Source of the DNA: Atopsyche davidsoni
Taxonomy: Eukaryota > Arthropoda > Insecta > Trichoptera > Hydrobiosidae
Length of the DNA: 64,000 nucleotides
Assembly: GCA_022113835.1 (NCBI GenBank)
Contig: JAILWY010000030.1
Location: 1,364,001-1,428,000 of the forward strand
Direction: 5' to 3'
A program made the translations under genes and the position numbers. Every line of letters begins with the position of its first letter. Position 1 is the stretch's first letter. Positions 29,101 through 44,100 of the stretch are shown piece after piece. Below the pieces are notes generated by a model. The model was not told where the DNA came from, ran no database searches, and worked only from the letters and a program-made list of their open reading frames with translations.

Positions 29101-32100
29101 AAGAAAAAGAGAAATAATGAGTTTCTGCATTTTAAAATTATCGAATTAGATTTATTCAAATTTTCATTGTTATTTCAACATTTTTTTTTACGCCTTTGTC
29201 CATAGTTTATCTTCGAGGAATTTACTATATTCATAAAATATTCATTAAAATCTCGGTCACTTTCCACGATCGCTCATCTTTTTACTTATCATCTCACTTA
29301 CTCAGTGTTATTAAAAGCAATTATGTTTTTAATGAATACTCTCTTTTCTTCAATAACATATATATTATTAGCATGAAAGTTTTGCATATTGTGCAAAAAA
29401 TATCTTTTTCGTTCAAAATTATTATCGTTTTCTGTAGACAACGCCTGCAATTTCTAATATTAAAAATTATACCGATTAATTTTATTTCAATGGCTTTCAA
29501 ATTTTACTTGATTATTATTTTACTTATTATATACTATATATCGTAGTTAAAATGCTTTATGTACTATTAAAATTAAAAATCATGGCTTGAAAACTCCTAG
29601 ATAACTTTTTATATTTCTCTCTCTCTCTCTTTATTTATATATATATATATATTCGAATATATATATTATAGTCGAAAGTACGAATAATATATATGTATAT
29701 TCATATATGTTATTTAAATATGGAGTCGAACGAATTAAACCTGTCTATCGTAGATTAATTTTACATTTCAGCAAGATTTCTTGCTGGTGGTTTTGAAAAT
29801 AAAAATGTCTGGTTCTGATTTCGAATGGTTAATTATGTTATTTCTGCAGCAGCCTTCGATTATTTCAGATACAGTAGTAATTAGGTTCTTTTTCTCTTGT
29901 AATATTTTTTTCAAAACGACACCTGAATAAAAATAAATTGTTATTGTTTTCTAGTGCTAGGCGATTAGGAGTTTTTATTTTGACTACACGCACCAAGGCA
30001 ATATCGCTTGTCATAATGGACATTTTTAAACCTGTTATTAAACTTAAGCATATAATGTTATCACACAGTGTATCGATTATTGTGTTTTGATTTCATAATT
30101 AAAATGGTATGATTAAACACATATTCATATCGATGCCTAGGGCACGGTACATTACCTAATACACACTAGTGCACACCTTATCGAGCAAGGTACCCGTAAT
30201 TAGATTTATCTTAGTGCTTATAATATGGCTTTTAATTTAAGTGTATTTGTTTTTATTTTATATTTTAATATCAAGGTCACCTTAAATAAACAAATTTCGC
30301 TAATCCGGTAAGAGGGCGTATAACATCAAGTAAATTGATCCGTGAGCGTCGCTTTATGATAGAAAATAATATGTTTATTCTTTCTAAATATTGTAAATTG
30401 CGTCTTTTTATTAAATAAAGTTTTTTGGTGTGTTAATATAAGTAAATGATTATTTGTACTTATAAGTACAAATATCTAAGTGTCTTGAAAACAATTTTCA
30501 ACCATTTTTCTTGTCGTTTCATGTGTGAATCATTTACTTGTAAATATACTGACAACGAAATTAGTAAATTACGTCTGACTATATTAAGCAACGAGTATTA
30601 ATATGTATCAGTATTTTTTTACGATTTTTATTTAGACTTTTCATTAATGTATATAAATGTAGAGTAAAACATTTTAAATATTATATTTAATAGATAGTTT
30701 TAACATGTATTTAAACATAATACTAAATCATTTGAATATCAGCAATTAATCTTAATTATGTAAATTTATAACTTAATCTGACCTTTTGGAATTTAACTAA
30801 GTACGTTCTACTTGTTTAATGTAATGGTAGGTGTTTGATATATATAATTAACAATATCTTTTCATGAACGCTCATGGCTAACCGTATAGCTCCATTATGG
30901 ACCAGAGGTTAGAGGCTGAGTCACAAGTCATTATTCAACATTCAAGGGTAAATGTGGAAACAATGAACAATTTAAATGCAATGTAATTATTTTTACCGAA
31001 TAATAACGATGGAGATACAGTAGGAAAAACTGATCTATTTTTTTACGAACCTAACCACGTGGGTGCAAAAACTATTATGATACTAGTAATGTAGCCCGTC
31101 ACAAAATGACGAATTTGATGAACGATGCGTCTAAATTCTCGCGGTTAACGACATCTCGCGGCGAAGAAGTGAATTATATAATTAAAGTTTAGCTAAAGCA
31201 TATTTTAAAGTTTATGAATGAAAATATTATCCTATCTTCTTGAAATTCGGCACATAGCTGCGGAAAAATTTACTTAACTTATGTGCAAAAAATCAGCGTT
31301 GTATCTTTTAAGATATTCTATACAGAACGGAAAAATGAAACATACATACAAACATACAAATAAACACACAATGGCTATTATTATAGTAGATACAACTAAT
31401 TGTATGATGAGGTATATGATTTTGTATTCAAAACAGTAGCTGGAAGGATAGTCTTGAAACATGCAATGTGAACTTTTACTAAGTAACGATACTGAATTCT
31501 TAAGTTTTGTTTAATTGTACAATTTTTTTATAAATATTTTTGACATTTCAGATAGTAAAAATTATTTAAAAACAATTATTATCACATTCGTTGGGTTTTT
31601 TTTACTGAATGCAAACTAGTTATGAATGCTTGGAAAAACTAATTCAGAGTAATATTAATATCTACACAGAATCAAATAAATATTCAAACAGCACATAATC
31701 GTTTATGTTCTTTGCTTTAAATTAGCAAAGATATTTTTTTAAATGATTTTTATGACATTATACGATACAAAGTGACTTCAAGGTAAACTTTATTTTGTAA
31801 AGCTTCATATTTTGCCAGTATTTCGCGGTATACAATAAGCAATCAATTGATTGAGTTTTAATACAACGCTGTAAACTTGCTGTGTGTTGCACAGTTCTAC
31901 GTGTTACGTGTATATTTTTGATGTGACGTGTTTTTTTAAGATAACATCTAGTTTTTAAGGGTGAGGTCAAATTCAATGCCGTGTAAATGTGCAATGTCAC
32001 TCGATGTCCTTGCCTCGGAGTTATCGAATACCGGTCTTATCCACTGCGGATCCGGGGAGATCGGCGCGGATTCTCGCTTGCTCAACACCTGATCTGAGAT

Positions 32101-35100
32101 CCGTTAGTTATGTTAATCGAAAGCCGGTGTTGATCGTCGCCGCGAAGCTCGAGTCCGCCTCCGTTTCGGCTGACGTTTCCAGTCCAGCGACTCCGGCGCA
32201 TCTCGCCAGGTTGTTCACCCGACCCTTGGGTGTTTGCTTTGGCGCTTTGAAGTTGACGCTCTACAGTTACTCCGTGACTATTGTACGATTTGGGAGGTTG
32301 AAGCCGAGGTTTTGTATTCATGGCACGTAGCGATTTTAAATTTGATTATAAAATTGGTTTATAATATTCGTTTGTTTGTGCAGACAAAAAAATCGAAGTA
32401 AGGCTTTTAAAAAAAAATGTTTTCGTTTTATTCTATTGTATACTTAAGGAGATTGAATAGGAGAATTGATATTTCTTACACTGAAGGATCTTAAATTATT
32501 TTCATTTGTTTTATATTTCTTATTGTATTGGGTATTTAATGGCAACTGTTAAATTTGTGCAGTTGAAAATGATAATTATTTTTCTTGGCACACAGTGAAT
32601 TTTATTTCTACGATATGCACGATGTTTGACGGTGCCCTGATAAGCACTAAATAAATTCAAGTTATTACAATTTAATAATTAAGATTGAAGTTACTTGTAG
32701 AAAAATAATACATGATTGAGATGTGAATATATAACCAATAATCTCTCGATCCACACTTTTCCGAAGCATTTTAACCTAATGAAATTTAAACTATCGTCGA
32801 AACGATCAAATCGAACAAGTAAGGTAATGATCTTTTAGAAGAATTGCCCGTTTCTTATTTTTGTCAAGACTGCTGATGCTGTATGTACCTTTGATTCACG
32901 TTACAGCTGCAAATATCAAAATTAGTAATTAATATTCGCATTTTCGGCATGCTGGCTGTAACAAAATGGAGATATAAGCAAGATGCCTATCTTTACAATT
33001 GTATAACTTACAAAAGATGTGAACTGGTCGGAGATTTTCAGCTGCGATGTTTTATCTATAAAGCTGATTAATGGCGGTGAATGCCTTTTTTTAAAACTCA
33101 AAGCATCTGTCCTTTTAATTTGCCGACAAATTTGCTTTATTTTTTTAATTGAAGATTTTTACACGATGATAGTATTCGGTGATTTTTAAATCATACTTTT
33201 ATGTTATCCAGTAACTATCAGTATGCAAATATTATATTCACGAATATATTTATATGATTGTCCACACCCTTTCAATTTATTGTTTGAAATAATATAAGTA
33301 TTTATTTTTAGTCATATTACTTATGGTTACGGAATCGAAATTTTGTCGTAAGCGTTGCTGTAGCGGTCTTGAATAACAGGCAGGACGGAGGCTGGCAATG
33401 AGGGGCTCCCAAGGTGAAGGAAGTCCACCAGGGAAAGTGGTGCAGCGGGCGGAGGAGAGACTCGATGCGAAAGTAGTCGCCAAACCGGTACCTGGAGAAA
33501 TGCTGGTCACTCCTCCACGTACTCGCAACAGCTGATCGGTGATGTTACTATCGGTGGAGAAGGTCTGATGCGATCAGGTCAAGGTCACCACAAAGCACTC
33601 CAATTGTAAAATTGGATTAATAATTAAAACCAATAACATATATTATATTTAACTAATAAGTTTAAAGATAAACGGTTCACACTCAAAGATTCGAGAGATA
33701 TTATTTAAATTAATTAGAAATTTAGCTTTTGAAAACACTGCCTTAAAATACCTGTGAAATTAACTATTTATTGATGTTTAATTATTTTGATTATATGAGA
33801 TCTATAAACAGTTGTGCGAGATTTTTTAATGAGGGAAACTTTTTTATGTTTTGTACATAGAGTAGTTTGTGGTTCTAACAAGCTAAATAACACGTTGTTT
33901 TTACACGTGTATTTAAATAAACGACAGCACTCTTTCTTGGCAACCACGGAGTGTGCCACGGAGGTGGAGCAATAATATTATTTAAACCTTTTTAATTCTG
34001 AATATACTGCACGCTACTATTATAAAGATATATTTCAAGGGTTTTGAACGAAGCAAGGTACTTTAGATTTATTACATATTTTTGTTCCTAAAACGTTTAT
34101 AACGTTCGAACATTCTTCTTTTATGACATAAAGGTTACTTAGCAATATCAATCATATTGAAAAAATAATAAAAATGGTGACATTGTTTAGAAATTAATCT
34201 TTGCATTGATTTTCGCTATTTTGACAAGGTGTGAAACTTTTTAAATGAGATGACGGTGCCTTTTTGGGCAGATTCTTTTAGGCTCAACTCTTTTACAAAC
34301 AATTTGAAATATTTTACAAAAATATATCGCCGAAAACATGAAAATCTACTGATTCGTGGTGTGATTTGAGTTTTTGATTAAATGAACGAATATTGACGTT
34401 TTTTGATTTCCAAAAAAAACAGCCAAGGTCGTTCGCATCGTGAACGAAGTTGCATCGGGGCGAGGTACACCTCGTTAAACAAAATGGCGTGGGCGGGACG
34501 ACACGCCTGCAGATCGAGATATAGTGGAGTGCGTTCTTGCGAGATGGGTAAACACTTCTGTCTGACCGTACTCCTTACCGGTCGTGGGAGTCTACGGCGA
34601 CCGCGGTGGCCCGTGGGCGGCAGGACCTCTTCTGCATCAGCACGCACTAAATCGGGAACCTCTCGTTCAAGACTTAACGACTGAGCCAACAAGCCAACCT
34701 ATTTGTTTTGATTTATCTAGTGTTACGGAGTCTTACATGGATAACCAACCGACAGGCTCTAGTCCCGGCAGATAAAATGCACGTCCACCCCGAGTGGGCG
34801 TCGACAGAAACAAACGCGTATAATAAGACGACGTACAAGAAGAAGAATAGAGTTGTCTCCGGTCGTCAATAACCGCCCACGCTCACTATCGACCAGCTCC
34901 TCCGCGTCTCAGCTGATCTCGACTTCCTAGTGGCCAGGGTCGGCGCAAGACAAATCGGGACGTTAGCTTTTTTTTTTTGATCCTTGATATTTCAATTGAG
35001 CACATCTTGCAAGTTTGGATTGTATTCAAGGAAAATCCAAAGTAAACTCTGCATTTTTATATGTTCCTTTCAAACATAAAAGAATATTTGTTTTGATTTT

Positions 35101-38100
35101 AAAAATTAAATGCATATTTACCATATTTGCAATACAATTTTTTGCGTGCGTAATATATTATATAATATATATTTTTTCTTCATATTTTATAATTTTGTTC
35201 AAACTTTTTTCACTGGGTAAAATTACTTTTTAATAATTTGAAAAAATATATAATATTTTTTAAAGTTTTGAATTGAATTTTAAATTGAATATATTTCTCT
35301 AGTGTACTTGTTTCCCACGCCCGATGCGGCCCTTGCAATAAAGTACCTAAATAATTTATTATGTAACGTGTGAGATAGAATTCCTTACATTTTTATTTAT
35401 TATAATTGTCAATCTTGTTACACGGAGAGCGCCAGTGCTTTTCAATATTTTTATTATTACGTGTTAGTGATTAGTATGAACGAAAAGACAGATTAGTGCA
35501 AAACGTAAAATATGGCAGCTCAGAATTATTTTTTAATTTCGAACAATGATTTAATCAGCAACTTTATAAATTCAAGGTATTTTTTACAAAGTATTAAGTA
35601 TTAAGAAAAGAAGCAAATGAATATGTAATTGTGACATCATATTCCGAGCAAGCAGTGTATATCCATCGAATATTAAATAATTTAACCTAAATCATATAAA
35701 ATATCGGTACGACTGTATTTTTAAAATATTTTTTTGTCGTATATTTTTTTGATAAAATGGTAATTTTTTTTAATAAAAAATTTACGAGACAACTATTTAT
35801 ATTCGTATGAAATAATAGGGCGCACACCACTGGAATAAATTTCGTATTGGTTATGAAATCTGTGGTTTGAGATAAACAATAATTAAAATTCAAACTTATT
35901 TTATCTTTTGTGGTAAACGAACAATTCATACAGCATGTTTTATTTCAGCTCATATGAAATTAAATTAGTTGTTAAAAATTAATATGAATAGACAAATGTC
36001 TAAGATATCACGTCTTCGTAATTTTAGGGTTTCGTCGAAAAGCGAAAGCGCTCTCAAATGAAAGTGTCATAACCTAGTAACTTGGCTGTTCATCTTTGTA
36101 GTTAGTATTACAAAATGCACCCAGTCAGTCTCAGGAGGATGATCTTTTTTGGTTGTTGATGTAAAATATGAGGCTGTGTGAGTCAGCACTTTGAGAACCT
36201 GTGATCGTATGGGTCGTTACATATAAATTTATCATTGTTAAAAAAATGCGTTGGTGTCAATAATTATCTCAAGGACAAAGAATGTCACGGCCAGAGGCCT
36301 AAAATGAAAAGTAAATCGGTTTTATAATTCTAGTGCCAATTCAATTATAAAATCCTACACACATTTTAGTCAATGAATTATCGTATGTGTTTTATTACTA
36401 CATAAAATATAGATTTCTGTTGTTTTTGAATGAGTAAAAAATAAATATCAATATCTACACCATATAAATTTAAAAATCTATGTAAGCAAGTATCTTTCCT
36501 CAAAAAGATTTATATAAATAAACAAAAAAATTACCTTTTTATTTAAATGTGGCTTTTTATATAAATAAATTTATAAAACACACGTAATATTATGAATACA
36601 TAATAAATATTATATACTTTGTTAAAAAAACTTGTTTTTGCTGTTTTTTAAATGTCCATTACTTTTAAAATACTTATTTCCGGATGTAACATATTATATA
36701 TTTATCTATGCATTGATTGATTATAAAGTGTGCATATTTTGCTTCAAACAACTAATTCCTACAAACACTATAAAATATAAAAATTTGCTTTGTTTTACCG
36801 TTCATTGTTTTCCTTCTAAGAATGGTCAAGGCATCCGCATTGCGAAAGAAGTTACAACTGTACGAAGCATTCATTTTCTATGTTAAATTCAATTTAATGT
36901 ACTTTTAAATATACACGTATTTACAGGTAAAATCAATAAAGCGTGAAGCGTTTAAAATTTATAATTATTTTCATACATTTACCCACAGAGTTCGTTTAAT
37001 ATATTTCTTAAGAATATCCATAAAACAATGGTGTAGGGGAAAATATCTCATGCATCGTACGTTTGCACGTACCCACTAGTTTTCAAATATTGATCACGCC
37101 GTATTGTTCTTAATTGCGATTTATTTCTTCGGCTTGTTAGGTAGACATATCGTGAGATTGGAAATTTCTAAATAAATCTAATACATTCTTCTTGCATGTA
37201 AAAATGCATAGAAAACAAAACTATTGTTAAACTGGATACTAGAGACCGATACTCTTCTTTCTTTTATGGTCAAGAATGACGTCCCCTCAATTATACCGTG
37301 TTTTTGGTTACTGAAAAGTTCTTATCCCCATTGCATCCCCACTGCATACTTGAAATCTCCATTATTTTTTAATAATTATTTTAAATTCAATAATCTGAAA
37401 AAAAAACCTTAAAAAAGCAAAAGTTCATAAAAGTATTTTATATTTTAAGATTTTGTCGATCAATACAGGTAGCTAACCTTTTATAAATCTTATAAGAATA
37501 AAGTTTGACATACGCTGATCTGCACACAGTTTTGTAGCACGCTGTATATTTTGTTTTGTTATTATAGTATCGTTCCATTAAAACGCTCGATAAGGCAATC
37601 ACACGTTGGGCTATCAAATTTAGATAAAACCGCGATAGGCGCGCGCCGAACGGATTTATTTCCGCGAAACTTTTATTTGATTACATTTTTTTTAATAACA
37701 TGTAATTTATAAAAAATAACTTTTCTACATAATGCAGCAGTTAATGATAATTTAATTGCCCGACGGATAACATCTTGCTTGCCTACTTTTCTGGATTGGA
37801 GAAATGTAAATACGCAGCACGTCTGACTGTAATTACTACATATAGTAATTACTTAATTAGATTGTTAAATTCTTAGAAAATACTAATTGCTCTTAATAAG
37901 CTGTGGGTTATATTTATGTCCAATTTTTATGTCAGTAAGTAGGATTACTATGGAACCAGTTGATTGTCTCGTTGATTTAGTGATTAGATTATTGATCATA
38001 AAATTCCCTATGCTCCGAACCGCAGACAAATCCTCCATATAGATGATTATTATTAAATATTTAATAAATCCGAATATGTGGCTCTTACAGGTTTAATGTG

Positions 38101-41100
38101 TTGATAGTATATTTTAAATATATATCTACCAAACATCGGTTTGACATTTGCATAAACTATTAAAATGTGGTTGAATTGGATACGAGTACTATACTTGACA
38201 GCGATAGCCTTGGAGTGAAAATTCATGGCTTTTTCACGTCGTTTTATGTGTAATTCTTTATAAAATTTATGCACTGTTTAAAAAACTGATATATTTATAT
38301 TCAAAAACATTACATTTAAACGAATAATAATTTATTTTTTTATAAATATTTGACGTGTCTAGACTACGAACATACGCTTAATTTCTCTCGAATTCCAAGC
38401 CGTAGAAAAATATCTCCATCTGGATTTGAGCCTGAAACTACGTGGTCGGCAAGTAACAGTGCCAAGCATGGCGCCACGCAGTAATTATGCATGTTTTGTA
38501 TTTTTTCCAACTCTGCCGGAACTGGCACATATACGGAGATAGGTAATGGCGTATTCGAAACCAGGCTAGCTGGTGTTTTGTTGCGCGTCCTTGGTCCGCA
38601 TCCCGGTCATTGTTTGGCGTGACGTCACTGCACGGGCGAATTCATTAGCTCATTTTTTAAAATGCATTATGCATCTTTTGAACGCCGCCATTTTGCAATC
38701 TAAGATTAGCATCTTTGTGATTACCTCTGATTGAGTTTAGTTTTATGTGCTGAAATGGAAAATTTTGTTACGGAGCCATTCGACATTGCCAGCAATGACC
38801 CTTGTATATTAAAATTTCACTGTGGCCTCTGAGTGCTTTTAACTAAATTCCTTCATGTCTCTTCTCTTACGGTCTCCGACTCTTACAGAGTGGTGTGGTT
38901 ATAGACTCGTCGTGCTTTTATGGGCTTGGATGTCTCTCACTCATGGGATCTACTAGATTTTATGACACTTGTTAATCACAATAGTATTTTTTCTATTTAT
39001 TAATTTGGAAGATTCATTGCCGTAAATATATTTTTTTTTTAAATAGAAGTTGTAATGTTTAGGTGATTAAACCATGTTTTGATATTTTGTGTACAGCTGA
39101 CAAGGTCGGTGACAATTTTACTCCCTAAAAACGTATCGCTGAAATTGACATGAAATACAACCGCAAAACAAATTAAAAATTAAGATCACTAACATGTTTT
39201 TTTGTCAATTGATTTTTCATTGCAAATTATGAAGTAGCAGGCAGTATTTTTCATTATGAGTTTAGGTTACTGCGGTTTTATTCCACGTGTAAATTACACG
39301 ATGCCGTATGTGAAACCGTCCACTAATTAGGGGGTGAGTGGCGTGCGCCAGGTGACACACTCCCGCGACACTCCCTCTACCTGTGATTAATAAATTTAAA
39401 TAAACACGACCCGTGACCTCTGTTATGACAAGTTGCCGTTTTAATGTCGCAGGTGTGGCCATAATACGGCATGAAGCTCTGTTTCTATTTATTTTGTTAA
39501 ATTCAGATAAAAATATAAGCTGCTTACACACGCTGCGACACAACTGACAACTAAACTATGGCTAGAAAATATAATTATCTATTGCGTTGTTTAGGACGCT
39601 ACTGCCTAATAACCGTTCGGCTGTTGGTTTAATCACAGCGTGCGTAGGCCGCTTTAACGTAAAATCGTAAACTGTAACGACACGTCCGGGTAACAATTAA
39701 CGGCGCGCGATAGCACAGGCAGTATCAGTGGCATGCGGTGGAATTTTAATTTATTTCATTGCATGCAAAATTCTCACTACACCGATTTGCTTACAGCTTG
39801 CTCGATATAGTGGCGCGGAACAGATTGAGTACAAAATGTTTAAAAGTATATACGCAATAAAGAATATTTATAAAATTTGTTTAAATAATATTTTATTACC
39901 GAAATTTTATTCGAGTAGCTACTGTATTTATACTATATAAAACAATTTGTGGCAGCCATCATACCTTCATCATACCTGCTATTAAATTCGTTGATAAAAA
40001 AAAAGTTGCTTACTAAACCAGGTGTGAGCTCGATTTATTGACGTCATAATGTGTCACAACTTGCTTTTAATTTTAAGAAATACATCTTTAGGGATGTTTT
40101 CGTGAAAATATTTGATGTTTCAGTTTCCAATAGATGAATAAGATACTAAGATACACCTGCTAAAAATAAGGCTTACTGACGTACAGTCATTTGCTTGTTT
40201 TGTAACTGTATAGCTGTTAGACCTAAAATCTAGAATATCATAAAATAATATGCAAGTTCTGACGATTTATTCACGGTTCACGTAGCAATATTATCGTATA
40301 CGCTATGGGAATACGAGAATACCGTAAAGTTAAACCTTTGTTGTAGGTATTCATTCATGTTTGTTAATGTGAATTCATCGATACGTTCAGTATTATGTGA
40401 CACGTTTAATACACTTTTGTATAAATTTATGTTAATCGGGCGTATAGAAACTGATAATAAAGTCTTGTCATGAATGCTGATCGCAATTTGATATTTTCAA
40501 AATGGTCATTGAACCTGGCGAGATGTCGTTTTGATTGAATTTTAATTCTCGTGCCCACGACGGGAGGTTATTGCCCAATCAGTTGACAAACAAGGCGGAA
40601 CGCTACCTACTCGACCAAAGGCACGCGAAAATATCGCAGTAGGCGTTACTTTTGGGCTATGGGATCATGAAAACTGGAATATTTAAAATTCAAAAGTCAT
40701 AATAATAATAGAGGAATTATTTGTGAACTGTTAAAAAATATCGAATTTGATAGTCTAAGATCGATCGTTGTTAATCGCTTATTATAGTCCCTATGTACTT
40801 CTTATTAACGTTAGGTTTTTATTACTGGTATGAAGGCGTTTATCATGTTAACAATTTCACAGTTCAGAGAAACACTTTAGCCCCCATGTCTCGCAAACGG
40901 TGTTACGCAAGGGATAATATCGAATTTGATAGTTTGAGATCGATCGATCACCTATTATAGTCCCTGTGTACTTCTAATTAACGTCAAGTTTTGATTGCTT
41001 GTATGAAGGCGTTTGTCATGTTTACAACTTCATACTTCAGAGAAACACTTGAGTCTCAGTGTCTCGCAAACGGTGTTACGCAAATGATACTATATTAACA

Positions 41101-44100
41101 ATAACGCCAGTATATAGCAAAGTAAATAACGCCCTGTAGATCGTTCTGAAAGATTGGTTTAATTAAGCATTAAGCGTGGTTATTTTACAAGTATCTACAT
41201 TGTACAAGTGTCATCTTGAATCCATGTGACGTGTGCAACACCCCTATTATCACTATTCAATTTAATCCGTCTTTCAGTACGTCCAACGTAACGAGTCCTA
41301 AAATTTAATTGTAAATAAACTAGTGTGATGTTTACTAACTATTTCGAGACTACGTATTTGATGCATGGTGATAAAGATTGAATCGAAATGTGTCTCATCT
41401 TGTGACTTTGGTTGGAAGCCAGTGTTCTGGGCTGGTCGCTGGTCACCTTCTACCTCCCACGGCCACCACCACTTGACCCCTGACACCCCGGCCAATTGTC
41501 CACTGCGCCGCGCTTCTGTACCACCGTGCAGTCATCAAGTTTCTATTACGTTATTAAATAAATGCATTATCTTTTGCACATAAGCGTGGAGCATCGCATT
41601 CGAGCCCCAAAGTGTACATACTACTTTTCAATCTTCCTTTATATTATGAACGGCCATGCAGTCTAAGAAGAATTGATTGCCCTTAAGCAATTTAAACGGT
41701 CAAATTTTATTGTTTATAAATTTCATTAAATTATACACTAAATAGAAATATTTTAGGTCTCGTGGTCTTTTTTTTATTATCATTCCACGAATAAAACTGC
41801 TTGCTTAGAATTTTCACCTGCTGCACGCCACTGAATTATAAGTTTGACATGCAAAGCTTATACAAATAAAGGGTGTGCAATTTGCTCGCATCATCAGCGT
41901 AAGCAAATTAACATCACTCACGATTGCTGGACACGGTCGAGGCTTAGGTTGCGGTGGCTACTTTTACATTTACGCGATGATTGGACATCGTTTGTCTCTT
42001 GTGAGTCGGCAGCGATGGTAAAGCCATATATCAAACGCTAGACAAATGGCTTCTCTAGGCAGACGAAAAACTATTTAAATTAATTAAGCAGGCAGTGAAA
42101 GCATACGCGGCTTATCTATCGCGTGTGGATTACCGCATTGTGTGGATCTATTCAGAGACAGTCGGCTGTGTCATCGGAGCGCCTCGCTGACCGCATCCTG
42201 GCCATGGTGCTGACGACCAGTGCACTATTCCGTGCTTAATCGCATTTTTAGAAACGTGTTATCGTTTAGTTGGTACTCTCATAAAAATAATTCCATTCAA
42301 AACATCAAAAGATTAAATTTGCTGCAAGACATTGAACTACAGTTGTTAATAAGGAAGTTATTTGACAGCAAAAACGTTTAAACAAAAATAGATTAAATAA
42401 TAGTAAAGATGTCTAGTTTTGCTAAAAACGAGACTTTTATGATTATTTGACGGGTAAAAATATTTTTGTAATAATAGTATCACACTTTTCAAATAGCAGA
42501 CTAGCATTCTTATTTCTTACATATATATATATTCTCATCTTTTCATCTGGTGTGGAACATATTACTGATCGTGTTCGTTTTTTTTTTTTTTTAAAAGAAA
42601 CCATCTGATAGAAAAAGTATTTACAATAACTTGGTTTAAGAACCTGGTCTAGATAAATATAAAAAAAATGTCTTTATTGTCAGAGACGTGCAATAGTTTT
42701 TAGAATTTTTCACAAAAGTTCATATGGATTACTTCATCAAGTGCCTTTCCTCAGAGGAGGTTGGCGACCATTTCACTGAAGATATACTCATGCTGAACCA
42801 GTGTTCATGGTTTTCTAAGGGGAAAATAGTGTAGTGGGTCCTTCTACACCGCAGTTTTATATCGGAAAGAAAAGTCTGTGTATTGCTGCTGCCCGATAGC
42901 ATTATTATTAACCCTTAGAAAGCTCTGGCGTGTAGATCTGATACTTCTTACCCCCACCTCGACAAGGTACTTCCGGAACACAGTATAAAAAAATATTTAA
43001 TTTTTGCAAAATGGATAAATTTTATTTTGATAGTTTTCAAAGGGGTTTCACTGACTTCCTGCTTGTATTTTAATAGAATAATTTTTTTAATCGTATCGGG
43101 AAATGTTCTGACCGGTCAGTTTTTCCCTGGGCACGGTGCAGCGCGGCTGGCATTCCTGGCCGCAGAGGGCCCGAGCCGGCGCTGTTCCCCGATCCCGCTC
43201 AGTTAGGTCGCGTACGCCCGAGCGAGCGACGCCGGGACTTGGGGAATATACTACGGTCACGTTGTAAACAGCCTGTCGGGCTCGCGAGGCCTTCTGGCCG
43301 CGGAGTGGAATAATCTCGAGAGTTGTGAAGAACCGCCGTGCGTTGTTGCATCGGCCGTGGTTGGTTTTCTCCGCTCCTTTCTCTCAGCCGGGGTGTAAAT
43401 TTTTTGACTCTCGCAGTAAAGGAAATGTGCGCCACTTTTTTGCGTCGCAAACTCGGTTGTTTGTGATGTGAAGAAGTGAGGAATTCCAGTGGTGTTTTGT
43501 GATGGTTGTCCGTGCTGCACGCTTATCGACGATGTTTTTCGATTGCACTTCTTTCTGTTCGTTTTACACGCTTAATTGTACCTTTTTGCACGTTTTATTT
43601 GTCGTCAAACGCTTGTAGAAACTATACAGTATTATCGTCCATTTTCACCTTACCATTTACTATTCTCTATTATTTTTAATAATTTAAAATAATCAAAAAC
43701 TTAATGTCATAATTTTCGGTATTTTAAAACATATTTTTTGTACAATAATAATCAGCCCGCAAAGGTTCGCTACAGATATATTTTTCAAGGTTAGTATCTT
43801 CTTCACTCTGTAATACTTTGCAAAATCAGATTTTTACTAAAAACTTTGAGGAGTCTTTATCATCAGTTCTCTAAATCTACTCACCAAGATATTCGTTAAT
43901 CTAGTACCACACCTCTTCTAAAATATTTAAATTTTAATACAGACTTTCAAAAACTTTCTGTAAAAAATACTTAAAATTGTATGAAAAATCTTTAATCTTT
44001 AATATATTGTCTGTCTTTTAATTATTTATAAGTAAATCCGCCAACAAATCACTGCGTCTTATTCGGTGTTTCGGAATAAAAGTATTCAGTGGTTAACTAT

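Noticed and set aside
29196..29546. 116-codon AT-rich + strand frame
   Set aside because: Dominated by Ile, Phe, Leu and Tyr codons from AT bias; no domain, no splice sites.
36190..36225. CACTTTGAGAACCTGTG resembling the end of a hAT element
   Set aside because: No matching inverted end or target duplication could be found nearby.
41298..41583. GC-rich patch as the 3' end of a LINE reverse transcriptase
   Set aside because: The fragment GDQRPAQNTG is only vaguely similar to known LINE C-termini; too weak to support.
25771..41840. Recurring CAGTGGCGTGC motif (about 25775, 28265, 41826) as one element's ends
   Set aside because: Orientation and flanks do not pair into a bounded element; may be scattered solo ends.
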